Shown in pieces: positions 6,389 through 11,404 of a DNA stretch of 11,404 nucleotides (position 1 is its first letter; the number at the start of each line of letters is the position of its first letter). Both the position numbers and the translations under genes were made by a program. Origin of the DNA: Methanoregula sp. (GTDB lineage: Archaea > Halobacteriota > Methanomicrobia > Methanomicrobiales > Methanospirillaceae); assembly GCA_003157895.1 (NCBI GenBank), contig PMKW01000080.1, positions 1 to 11,404 on the forward strand. Direction: 5' to 3'. Below the pieces are notes generated by a model that was not told the DNA's origin, searched no databases, and worked only from the letters and a program-made list of their open reading frames with translations.

Positions 6389-6395
6389 AAAAAAG
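6389..6395 (-). terminator. T-run terminator of the DUF4013 gene
   Basis: On the minus strand the TAA stop of the membrane-protein gene is followed immediately by C and six T residues, the typical archaeal U-tract end signal. It separates this gene from the QueG-like gene downstream. Confidence 0.4.
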
Positions 6396-7127
6396 TTATG
6401 GTTCCGGTACCACCGGAGCAGCGCTGTCGTACACGCGGGTCATATAGCGTGCCTGGAACACACCGAAGAGGGGAGAAAGAACGATGAGGAGAAGGAGACC
6501 GAGACCGATAAAAAAGAGCAGTCCGGCAAACCCTGCTTTCAGCAGCAGTACTGTTGCCCCGGCGACAAGGATGAACCCAAAGACCAGGATAAAGACCGGA
6601 ATGCCGATAACAAGGGATACGAGAATGAGCGCCACGATATAATTGAGCCAACCGATCCTCCCGATCGTCTCAACAATCGCACTGAAGTTGAAGGCCTCGG
6701 TAAAGGTGCCGGTCCGCGCAAAGCGCAGGTATGCAACCGGCAGAATGAGTGCAACGGCTATCTCCACAAGGTAATACAGAATCATCAGGAAAAGGTTCGG
6801 CGCAAAGGCTGCCATCGCATTCTTGTCCGTGCTGCCGCTGAAGAGGGCAAGGAACAGGGTCCCATAAATGAACACCCAGAGGATCAGGAGGGGGATCGCA
6901 TAGACAATTCCCACGACCAGCAGTTTCAGCCCGTCGACAAAGAGCGTTCCCCACTGGTCCACGTCCGGCGCCGGTTTTGCCCCCCGGTACACCCGCATGA
7001 TATACCCGTTGAACGGGAGACCAAGACAGATGATTGCCAGGATCAGGTTCAGCCACCGTTTCATATTTAAGAAGACGCCTTCCTTTGTATAGGTAAAGGC
7101 ATCGCCAAGCATTTCTCCAAAATCCAT
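6396..7127 (-). CDS. DUF4013-type multi-pass membrane protein
   Basis: This 243-residue integral membrane protein is common in methanogens and of unknown function. It starts MDFGEMLGDAFTYTKEGVF and continues MKRWLNLILAIICLGLPFNGYIMRVYRG, matching the DUF4013 opening (an amphipathic helix, then the first membrane pass with a conserved GY-x-R turn). Further hydrophobic stretches lie near residues 67-95, 107-133, 158-190 and 196-222. The tail FQARYMTRVYDSAAP is cytosolic or short. The ATG at 7127 has AGGT 9 bases upstream. It is divergent from the YeeE/YedE pair across 198 bases. Nothing in it indicates a substrate. Confidence 0.85.
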   Translation of the reverse strand: MDFGEMLGDAFTYTKEGVFLNMKRWLNLILAIICLGLPFNGYIMRVYRGAKPAPDVDQWGTLFVDGLKLLVVGIVYAIPLLILWVFIYGTLFLALFSGSTDKNAMAAFAPNLFLMILYYLVEIAVALILPVAYLRFARTGTFTEAFNFSAIVETIGRIGWLNYIVALILVSLVIGIPVFILVFGFILVAGATVLLLKAGFAGLLFFIGLGLLLLIVLSPLFGVFQARYMTRVYDSAAPVVPEP

Positions 7128-7204
7128 GTATCCACTACCTGTGACAACCCGGGGAACAGCCTTTTAGCCGGCCGTCCCCTTCACGGTGTAGTATTGTCTC
7201 ATCC

Positions 7205-7318
7205 GGATAAAAAGTATATGTCCGCAGGGGGCACTGCCGGTAACAGGTGTCAAGACGGGGGGTTGGCACAGCCCGCACTTTTTTTGCCTATAACAGCTCA
7301 TTGCGGCAGTGAAGGTGG
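7205..7318 (+). promoter_or_regulatory. Promoter region and ribosome binding site of the YeeE/YedE pair
   Basis: AAGGTGG (7312-7318) is a strong ribosome binding site 7 bases before the ATG at 7326. Two TATA-like elements are visible: ATAAAAAGTATATG (about 7207-7220) and CCTATAACA (7287-7295). The upstream one gives a sensible leader containing the ribosome binding site. It could also serve the divergent membrane-protein gene on the other strand. Confidence 0.4.
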
Positions 7319-7325
7319 ATAATTC

Positions 7326-7859
7326 ATGTTCGGTTTTCTTACCCAGGCCGTATGGTCCCCATATATAGCAGGTGCCGGTATCGGTATTCTGAGCTGCCTT
7401 GCACTCGTACTGGCAGACCGTCCCCTGGGATGCTCGACTGCATTTGTCAAGGCCCGGGGGCTGATTGGTAAGGTGTTCAGTGCAGAAAAGACAGAAAAAA
7501 TGGAGTATTACCAGGAGATCGTTCCTCAGATGGACTGGGCGTTCATGATCATCCCGGGGATCATCATCGGGGCATTCCTGTCATCAGTCCTTTCCGGTAC
7601 ATTCCATGTTATCTGGGTGCCGGCACTGTGGGAGTCAGTCTTCGGCGGTAATGCGGTCCTCCGTATAATTGTTGCCCTTGTCGGGGGGATCCTGCTCGGC
7701 TTTGGGGCACGGTGGGCCGGGGGGTGCACGAGCGGGCACGGGATCAGCGGCTCGATCCAGCTCTCCCTTGCCAGCATGATCACGGCGGCCTGCTTCTTTG
7801 CCGGGGGGATTGCCGTAGCCGTGCTTCTGTACCGGGTCATCGGGGGGATCCTGATATGA
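7326..7859 (+). CDS. YeeE/YedE family transporter, first half-subunit
   Basis: This 177-residue membrane protein of the sulfur-transport (YeeE/YedE, TsuA-related) family is predicted to pass thiosulfate or a related sulfur species across the membrane. The signatures are ADRPLGCSTAF (30-40, Cys36) and GARWAGGCTSGHGISG (127-142, Cys134). In characterised thiosulfate carriers of this family, conserved cysteines line the pathway. Hydrophobic helices lie near 12-30, 71-89, 111-127 and 152-172. Full-length bacterial family members carry two such repeats in one chain; here the second repeat is the next gene, whose ATG overlaps this gene's TGA (ATGA), indicating translational coupling. The two probably assemble as a heteromer, like the PmpA/PmpB arrangement. 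The exact substrate is not determinable. Confidence 0.9.
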   Translation: MFGFLTQAVWSPYIAGAGIGILSCLALVLADRPLGCSTAFVKARGLIGKVFSAEKTEKMEYYQEIVPQMDWAFMIIPGIIIGAFLSSVLSGTFHVIWVPALWESVFGGNAVLRIIVALVGGILLGFGARWAGGCTSGHGISGSIQLSLASMITAACFFAGGIAVAVLLYRVIGGILI

Positions 7860-8419
7860 CGTCGCTTGCCGCCATCCGGGGCAGCAGCCGTACCCAAGTC
7901 GTGCTCGGCCTTTTCACCGGGATCTGCTTTGGCTTCCTTCTCCAGAAGGGAGGAGCAACGGATTACGGGGTGATCGAGGGGCAACTCCTCCTTACCAATT
8001 TCACCGTCCTGAAGCTCATGCTCTCGGCAGTCATGGTCGGCATGATTGTATTCCCGATCCTGAAAAAGTTCGGGTATGCAAACTCCCATGCAGCACACGG
8101 GACGCTGGGCGCGAACGTGATCGGGGGCCTGATCTTCGGTGCAGGGTTTGCCCTGCTCGGGTACTGCCCGGGAACGGTGGCCGGCGCTGTCGGGACGGGA
8201 GCGCTCGACGCGCTCATCGGCGGGATGACCGGGATGCTCATCGGGACGGGTTTTTTCGCAGGGCTCTACCCTGCCCTGAAAAGCCGCGTGCTGGCCTATG
8301 GAAAATTTCCTGCGGTGACCGTACCGGAATTCCTTCACCTGAACCTCTGGGTTGTCATCATCATCCTGGAAGCGTTCATGACAGGGTTCTTGATCCTGCT
8401 CGGACAGTACAGGCTCTGA
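7856..8419 (+). CDS. YeeE/YedE family transporter, second half-subunit
   Basis: This 187-residue partner of the preceding gene begins at the ATG overlapping the upstream stop by four bases. It has the second family signature GAGFALLGYCPGTVAGAVGTG (95-115, Cys104), the counterpart of the GGCTSGHG motif in the first half, and an additional Cys24 in a helix. Hydrophobic segments lie near 14-28, 54-68, 86-102, 118-136 and 163-183. The C-terminal helix VVIIILEAFMTGFLILLG is extra relative to the first half. The frame is open further upstream (to 7712), but that part overlaps the first gene's coding sequence and is excluded. It is followed by a T-run terminator, so the pair forms a two-gene operon. 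Confidence 0.88.
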   Translation: MTSLAAIRGSSRTQVVLGLFTGICFGFLLQKGGATDYGVIEGQLLLTNFTVLKLMLSAVMVGMIVFPILKKFGYANSHAAHGTLGANVIGGLIFGAGFALLGYCPGTVAGAVGTGALDALIGGMTGMLIGTGFFAGLYPALKSRVLAYGKFPAVTVPEFLHLNLWVVIIILEAFMTGFLILLGQYRL

Positions 8420-8442
8420 TCGGTACAGAACCCTTGTAACCT

Positions 8443-8460
8443 CTTTTTTAAAAAAAGGGA
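8443..8460 (+). terminator. T-run terminator after the transporter pair
   Basis: CTTTTTT followed by AAAAAAAGGG begins 24 bases after the stop codon. The T6 run would end transcription of the pair, and the T/A symmetry could form a weak hairpin. It implies that the downstream DUF169 gene has its own promoter. Confidence 0.5.
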
Positions 8461-8474
8461 ATTTATTGTCCGGA

Positions 8475-8528
8475 TTCACATTGTGAACGTCAGGAACCGT
8501 TCTTCCTGATTCATTACCTTTAAGTAAT
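8475..8528 (+). promoter_or_regulatory. Three successive dyads and TATA box upstream of the DUF169 gene
   Basis: Three symmetric sites follow each other in 54 bases. TTCACA-T-TGTGAA spans 8475-8487. TCAGGAA and TTCCTGA are 7-bp arms with a 6-base spacer at 8490-8509. ATTAC and GTAAT flank CTTTAA at 8513-8528, enclosing the TATA-like CTTTAAGTA (8518-8526). The start would lie near 8550 and the ribosome binding site GAGGT is at 8578-8582. The dense symmetry just upstream of and over the TATA box suggests regulation by one or more dimeric repressors or activators. Confidence 0.5.
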
Positions 8529-8590
8529 CCGCGCCACATGGTGTATCTGTAACGTCCTTCATAGAGAAGGAAGGAGTGAGGTCGTACCCT

Positions 8591-9316
8591 ATGGCACCAG
8601 ATATGAAAATACCGGTCAATTACGCCGAAGCCGCAGAGACCCTGAAAAAATACCTGAAACTATCAGGCTCCCCCGTGGCATTCCGGTTTGCAACAAAGAA
8701 GGAAGAAATCCCCGCCGGCATGGAGAAACTCGATAACACCATCCGGCACTGCTCGATGGTCGGGCTTGCACGGAAAGAGGGTAAGATCTTCTATTCCACA
8801 GCAGAAAACCATGAATGTAATGGCGGGGCATGGTCGCTCGGTCTCAAAGAGATTACCGAGAATTTGAAAAACGGTGATTTTTACTTCAAGCTCGGGAAGT
8901 TCGAGAGCTCTGCGGCCTGCAAGCGGACCATCGACCGGGTCCCCCATCTCGGCACCGGCGACACCTATGCTACGATGTACGCCCCGCTCGAGAAGACCCC
9001 GTTCGACCCGCAGGTAGTGCTCATTGTTGCAAACCCGTGGGCCATGCTCAAGCTCGCCCAGAGCACCCTCTTCCGGGTCGGGGGGAGGATTAACGCGGAG
9101 TTTGCTGGCATCCAGTCTGTCTGTGCCGACACCTGCGCCCAGACCTATCTCACCGGGAAGGTGAACTTCTCGCTGGGCTGCGACGGGTCCCGCAAGTTCT
9201 CGGGCATCGAGGACGGGGAGATGGTCGTAGGCATCCCTGCCGAGATCCTGCCGGAGATCACCGAAGCGCTCAGGATAGTGGCTGCCGCACCGGGATCGAA
9301 GCCCGCCGGGAAATAA
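8591..9316 (+). CDS. DUF169 (COG2043) cysteine-rich protein
   Basis: This protein is of unknown function and common in methanogens and other anaerobes. It has 241 residues from the ATG at 8591, chosen because GAGGT lies 8 bases upstream; a GTG at 8576 would add five residues but lies inside the ribosome-binding region. Family landmarks are VAFRFATKKEEIP, the cysteine block RHCSMVGLARKEGKIFY, ENHECNGGAWSLGL, SVCADTCAQTYLTGKVNFSLGC, and a closing DGEMVVGIP. Cysteines fall at 54, 76, 110, 178, 182 and 197 (numbered from 8591), several at family-conserved positions, which suggests binding of a metal or iron-sulfur cluster, or thiol chemistry. No membrane segment or signal peptide is visible, so it is cytosolic. 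It sits immediately after a sulfur-species transporter pair, which hints at sulfur metabolism, but a terminator and a separate promoter lie between them. Confidence 0.9.
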   Translation: MAPDMKIPVNYAEAAETLKKYLKLSGSPVAFRFATKKEEIPAGMEKLDNTIRHCSMVGLARKEGKIFYSTAENHECNGGAWSLGLKEITENLKNGDFYFKLGKFESSAACKRTIDRVPHLGTGDTYATMYAPLEKTPFDPQVVLIVANPWAMLKLAQSTLFRVGGRINAEFAGIQSVCADTCAQTYLTGKVNFSLGCDGSRKFSGIEDGEMVVGIPAEILPEITEALRIVAAAPGSKPAGK

Positions 9317-9352
9317 ACCGCCGTAAACGCCACATATTCCGGTAGCAGTCGC

Positions 9353-9389
9353 TTTTTTTAATAACACATTGTTACCGGTGAATAATGTG
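9353..9389 (+). terminator. T7 run and overlapping dyads after the DUF169 gene
   Basis: Seven T residues (9353-9359) follow the stop codon by 37 bases and probably end transcription. Directly beyond, CACATT (9365-9370) and AATGTG (9384-9389) form a 6-bp stem with a 13-base loop, and TAACA (9362-9366) and TGTTA (9370-9374) form a competing small stem. Confidence 0.45.
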
Positions 9390-9596
9390 AAAATATCAGT
9401 GTAGCAAACACCCGGTCCGTACACGCTCCTTTGAGGATCAGGCGCTGCACTTCACTTAAAAAATTCCCATTGTCCATAGCAGCACTTTACTGTCGATATT
9501 TCTATCCTCTCAATCATTTCCCCGATTGCACCAGCCAAAAAATCAGATTATAGTATTGTTATTTGTCCCGGTTGATTGTTTATACTGGTTGTAATC
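9390..9596. other. AT-rich intergenic stretch between convergent genes
   Basis: I see no gene here on either strand. The run of A residues at 9537-9542 reads as six T residues on the minus strand, about 55 bases after the stop of the lipoprotein gene, and likely terminates it. The composition is visibly more AT-rich than the flanking genes. Confidence 0.4.
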
Positions 9597-10112
9597 TTAT
9601 GATATTCCCGTTGATGACCATGTGAAGTAGGGAGGATCGTGAGGATCCGTTAACGTATCACCGGATAATATGAAGGTGTATCCCCCTTCAAGTTCATATT
9701 GGCCTGCCGGATTGATTGAGTAGGTACATTTTGCATTCGGATCCCCCGAACAACTTTGTGATTTCCCCATAGGCTTTCCGGGAGAATACCCATATTCAAA
9801 AGTCCCGTCAGAGAAGAACTGATAGCATTCTCTTACGTCCGTGGGTGCCTTCCCTATGTTTAACGTTTTATACCGGCACCAGAAACCATTGGTAAAATTA
9901 TGTTCCTGTATTGTTGTAACAGGGGTTGGAGCTCGTGTAATGGCAACGGTTGGTGTCGGGATTGAAGTTACGGGCACTGTCACATAAACGATCTGCGCAG
10001 TGGGTGTTGCCACCGGTTTCGCGCTCGTGGATCCCGTGTTTGTGCATCCACTTATCAACAGAGTTCCTATTATCAGGATTGTCAGGCATTCTGTAATCCG
10101 CCGGTTTTTCAT
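9597..10112 (-). CDS. Small archaeal lipoprotein with Cys-containing domain
   Basis: This predicted surface lipoprotein has 171 residues. A basic N-terminus MKNRRITEC is followed by hydrophobic LTILIIGTLLISGC with lipobox LISGC (Cys23), then a Thr/Pro/Val linker (about 34-69). The C-terminal domain begins at EHNFTNGFWCRYKTLN and has further cysteines in VRECYQFFSDGTFEYGY and SQSCSGDPNAKCTYS, ending QYELEGGYTFILSGDTLTD. The pattern FFSDGTFEYGY and a late beta-hairpin GGYTFILSGDTL suggests a lipocalin-like or META-like beta sheet, seen in several archaeal lipoproteins; the family is not identified. The extra cysteines could form disulfides outside the membrane. GTGGGGG precedes the ATG by a short spacing, and a TATA element lies about 30 bases upstream. 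Confidence 0.85.
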   Translation of the reverse strand: MKNRRITECLTILIIGTLLISGCTNTGSTSAKPVATPTAQIVYVTVPVTSIPTPTVAITRAPTPVTTIQEHNFTNGFWCRYKTLNIGKAPTDVRECYQFFSDGTFEYGYSPGKPMGKSQSCSGDPNAKCTYSINPAGQYELEGGYTFILSGDTLTDPHDPPYFTWSSTGIS

Positions 10113-10137
10113 ATTCCCCCACTTTCAATTAATCAAC

Positions 10138-10155
10138 TATATACTTATTTATTTG
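10138..10155 (-). promoter_or_regulatory. TATA box of the third lipoprotein gene
   Basis: On the minus strand the run AAATAAATAAGTATATAG is a strong archaeal TATA element about 30 bases upstream of the ATG at 10112. It leaves a short leader that includes the purine-rich GTGGGGG. Confidence 0.5.
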
Positions 10156-10505
10156 TCCTCGCATATGGCGGTTGACTCTCCCGTATTGGCGGCAGATATG
10201 CATCTCGTGATCCTCCGGGTATTGTAGTCCCTGCAGCCTCCACCCCTTATCATACCTGACCGGTTGAAAACAGTAACGAACCGCCCATCTGTCCGTTCCC
10301 TGCATGCCGGCTCTTTACCGGGAATCAGCGCAAGCGATAACCCTTTGTTAAAATTCCCGAACCCTTTTTCCCTCGCATATCAATGGGTTTTCCTGATCCC
10401 ATATCCGGGATCTGCTTATTAAGGGAATATGGCATATGCAGAGTGAAACTAACGGAGAATTCCAGACTACCGGAATAACCCTGCCATCCTTTTTTGCTGG
10501 CGTTT
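10156..10505. other. Intergenic stretch with dyads, no gene recognised
   Basis: No convincing gene on either strand: short open frames here have no family resemblance. Structure is limited to GATCCC / GGGATC (10395-10400 and 10407-10412, 6-base loop) and the palindrome GCATATGC (10432-10439), with a repeated GCATAT at about 10375. These could be regulator sites or a small RNA, but nothing names them. Confidence 0.35.
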
Positions 10506-10534
10506 CTCATATAGTATGAGGGGTGTTAACCCTC
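10506..10534. promoter_or_regulatory. Overlapping dyads upstream of the small cysteine protein
   Basis: CTCATA and TATGAG flank TAG (10506-10520). Overlapping its right arm, GAGGG (10518-10522) pairs with CCCTC (10530-10534). The two stems exclude each other. They lie 65-90 bases before the ATG at 10598, upstream of an A/T-rich promoter-like stretch (about 10555-10577), where an operator would be expected. Confidence 0.4.
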
Positions 10535-10597
10535 TGAGTCAAAGGAATATTTCAAAGAATTTAATTACAAAATATTCACAATAAATAAAGGGAAAAA

Positions 10598-10738
10598 ATG
10601 ACTGATGATTTTTATTATTGCCCTTATCGTACAAGTATCAGCCAATGTAAGAAGGAAAAATGTGGAGACTGGAATACCAATGAAAATGATTGTAACATTA
10701 ACGTGGTTGCCAAGATGCGACACGAAATGAATGGATAA
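10598..10738 (+). CDS. 46-residue four-cysteine protein
   Basis: This is a short, probably metal- or iron-sulfur-binding protein. It starts MTDDFYYCPYRTSISQC and continues KKEKCGDWNTNENDC, ending NVVAKMRHEMNG. Four cysteines at 8, 17, 22 and 32, spaced C-x8-C-x4-C-x9-C with an aromatic GDW between, follow a layout I associate with small methanogen proteins of the CPY...C...CxxW...C type (from memory, not searched). AAAGGGA lies 5-10 bases before the ATG, and an AT-rich promoter is present. The charged C-terminal tail would be helical. The codons are AT-rich compared with thiM or the transporter pair, suggesting a different origin. It is a single gene with upstream dyads and no clear partner. 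Function is unknown. Confidence 0.65.
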   Translation: MTDDFYYCPYRTSISQCKKEKCGDWNTNENDCNINVVAKMRHEMNG

Positions 10739-11187
10739 ATGAAAAGATAATTAAAGATTCTAAAATATCATCTCCTTATTTACTCTCCCTATTATAAACC
10801 GATGGACAGGAATGCCGGGTTAGGGGGTTGTGTCCATCCTGCACCGAATGACTGGTTTCTGTGACAGGATTGAGTTCCTAAAATGCACTCAGTCTTTGCT
10901 GCCCACAAAATAGTTTCGGATGATCCCGTTTTCATAGTTCCGGAGGGAACCTAAAAGGTTCGTGTTTGTTTCTGTTGGCATTTCTCTCCACTACTTCCTC
11001 AAAGGCAGATAACAGACGAGGTGCAATCATGGAGTGCGGTTCCATATGGCAGTAAGCTGCAGGGGAGGTAAAATGATACTGATGGAGTTGGTTTCACTCA
11101 ACCCGCCTGCATTTTATCCTGACCTGAAGCCGGTTTTTTCGAACCCTGATCGGTATATGATAGACCTTTGAGCCGTATAAAAAAATA
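10739..11187. other. AT-rich stretch without a convincing gene, with hairpin-forming segments
   Basis: About 450 bases with only tiny open frames. Structures seen: GATGGACA (10801-10808) and TGTCCATC (10831-10838) form an 8-bp stem with a 22-base loop. GAACCT (10947-10952) and AGGTTC (10956-10961) form a 6-bp stem, which competes with GTTCC / GGAAC (10937-10941 and 10946-10950). ATAGTT(T/C)CGGA occurs twice (10910-10920 and 10934-10944). The 8-residue frame at 11029-11055 and the 32-residue frame at 11073-11171 each have a good ribosome binding site. On the minus strand a T7 run (11180-11186) follows the edge gene's stop and should terminate it. Confidence 0.4.
11073..11171 (+). CDS. Possible 32-residue peptide
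   Basis: The frame begins MILMELVSLNPPAFYPDLKP and ends SNPDRYMIDL. It is preceded by GGGGAGGT, the strongest ribosome-binding-like sequence in the region, though the spacing to the ATG at 11073 is only 3 bases; the ATG at 11082 would be 12 bases away. No family is recognised. It could be a real microprotein, the start of a decayed gene, or chance. Confidence 0.22.
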   Translation: MILMELVSLNPPAFYPDLKPVFSNPDRYMIDL

Positions 11188-11404
11188 CTATAAACCGACC
11201 ACTGAGTTATCTATTGGGGTAGCGGTCAGAGAATCTGTTGGAGTATCAGTCGGAGCAGGGGCTGAAGCAGCCGACAGGGTAGCCAGCGGAGAGACAGCCA
11301 GAGGGGGGTCAACTACAGAGGAGTCAGTCGAAGGTTTGTTAACCGGAGGGTGGTAAACCGGGGGTTTTTTGACCGGAGGGTTGTTAACCGGAGGGTGGTA
11401 AACC
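11188..11404 (-). CDS. C-terminal end of a Pro-rich repeat protein, cut by the window edge
   Basis: This frame is open from the right edge to a TAG at 11188-11190, giving the last 71 residues of a protein that starts outside the window. It begins with five-residue units: VYHPP, VNNPP, VKKPP, VYHPP, then VNKPS. A low-complexity Ser/Thr/Ala/Pro tail follows, with PAPTDTPTD and TATPIDNSVVGL at the end. Such V-x-x-P-P repeats and Thr/Pro tails suit an extended stalk or linker of a surface or envelope protein. The plus strand has an alternative frame across the same DNA, but it stops inside the repeat, whereas the minus frame keeps the unit in phase, so I prefer minus. The seven T residues just past the stop fit a terminator. 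Confidence 0.6.
   Translation of the reverse strand, partial: VYHPPVNNPPVKKPPVYHPPVNKPSTDSSVVDPPLAVSPLATLSAASAPAPTDTPTDSLTATPIDNSVVGL
11332..11404. repeat. 15-bp tandem repeat array
   Basis: Nearly identical 15-base units on the plus strand, core ACCGGAGGGTKGTTA (K = G or T), occur back to back about four and a half times and run off the right edge. The unit length is a multiple of three and stays in frame with the minus-strand protein, coding for V-x-x-P-P. One unit has CCGGGGG with a T-run, giving VKKPP. There are no unique spacers. Confidence 0.8.

Noticed and set aside
5580..7070. 496-residue open frame on the plus strand
   Set aside because: It runs antisense across two unrelated genes (QueG-like and DUF4013) and their intergenic gap; the Asp/Gln/Arg-rich translation has no motifs. 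It is a by-product of GC-rich codons.
7526..8539. 337-residue open frame on the minus strand
   Set aside because: It is antisense to the YeeE/YedE pair, which has clear family signatures; the translation is charged and repetitive without a recognisable domain.
8663..9424. 253-residue open frame on the minus strand
   Set aside because: It is antisense to the DUF169 gene, whose conserved cysteine motifs are certain.
10325..10510. 61-residue open frame on the minus strand
   Set aside because: No ribosome binding site, no motif, and it crosses the dyad-containing intergenic DNA.
11332..11404. Possible CRISPR array
   Set aside because: The units are 15 bases, contiguous and without unique spacers; they encode a pentapeptide repeat in frame.

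Overview
The window looks like a piece of a euryarchaeal methanogen chromosome, most likely Methanomicrobiales (Methanoregula-like). This is inferred from gene content, not proven. The clues are a UPF0248/DUF504 gene, a DUF4013 membrane protein, a DUF169 protein, three short lipoproteins with Thr/Pro-rich linkers, GGTGA/GGAGG-type ribosome binding sites, AT-rich TATA-like boxes and T-run terminators. Base composition is GC-rich over the conserved genes and clearly more AT-rich from about 9,320 to 9,600 and from about 10,110 to 11,190. No tRNA, rRNA, transposase, CRISPR array or phage gene was recognised.

Left part (1-3,850): thiM (hydroxyethylthiazole kinase, thiamin salvage) lies on the minus strand. 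Upstream of it, also on the minus strand, is a small winged-helix regulator candidate. A pyridoxamine-phosphate-oxidase-like flavin protein diverges from that regulator. A VOC/glyoxalase-fold protein converges on the flavin protein. Next come a gap of about 400 bp holding a possible gene remnant, an isoprenylcysteine-methyltransferase-family membrane enzyme, and a UPF0248 (DUF504) gene carrying two offsetting frameshifts.

Middle (3,850-7,130): two small lipoproteins flank a 55-residue zinc-ribbon protein. Then come a QueG/COG1600-like double [4Fe-4S] protein and a DUF4013 multi-pass membrane protein, both on the minus strand.

Right part (7,130-9,320): a two-gene YeeE/YedE transporter has start and stop codons overlapping (ATGA) and Cys-containing signature motifs in each half. 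It is followed by a Cys-rich DUF169 gene whose upstream region carries three successive dyads. Together these suggest a sulfur- or thiolate-handling locus (inference).

Far right (9,320-11,404): an AT-rich accessory stretch holds a third lipoprotein, a 46-residue four-cysteine protein preceded by dyad symmetries, about 450 bp without a convincing gene but with potential RNA hairpins, and at the edge the C-terminus of a minus-strand protein built of 15-bp (five-residue V-x-x-P-P) repeats.
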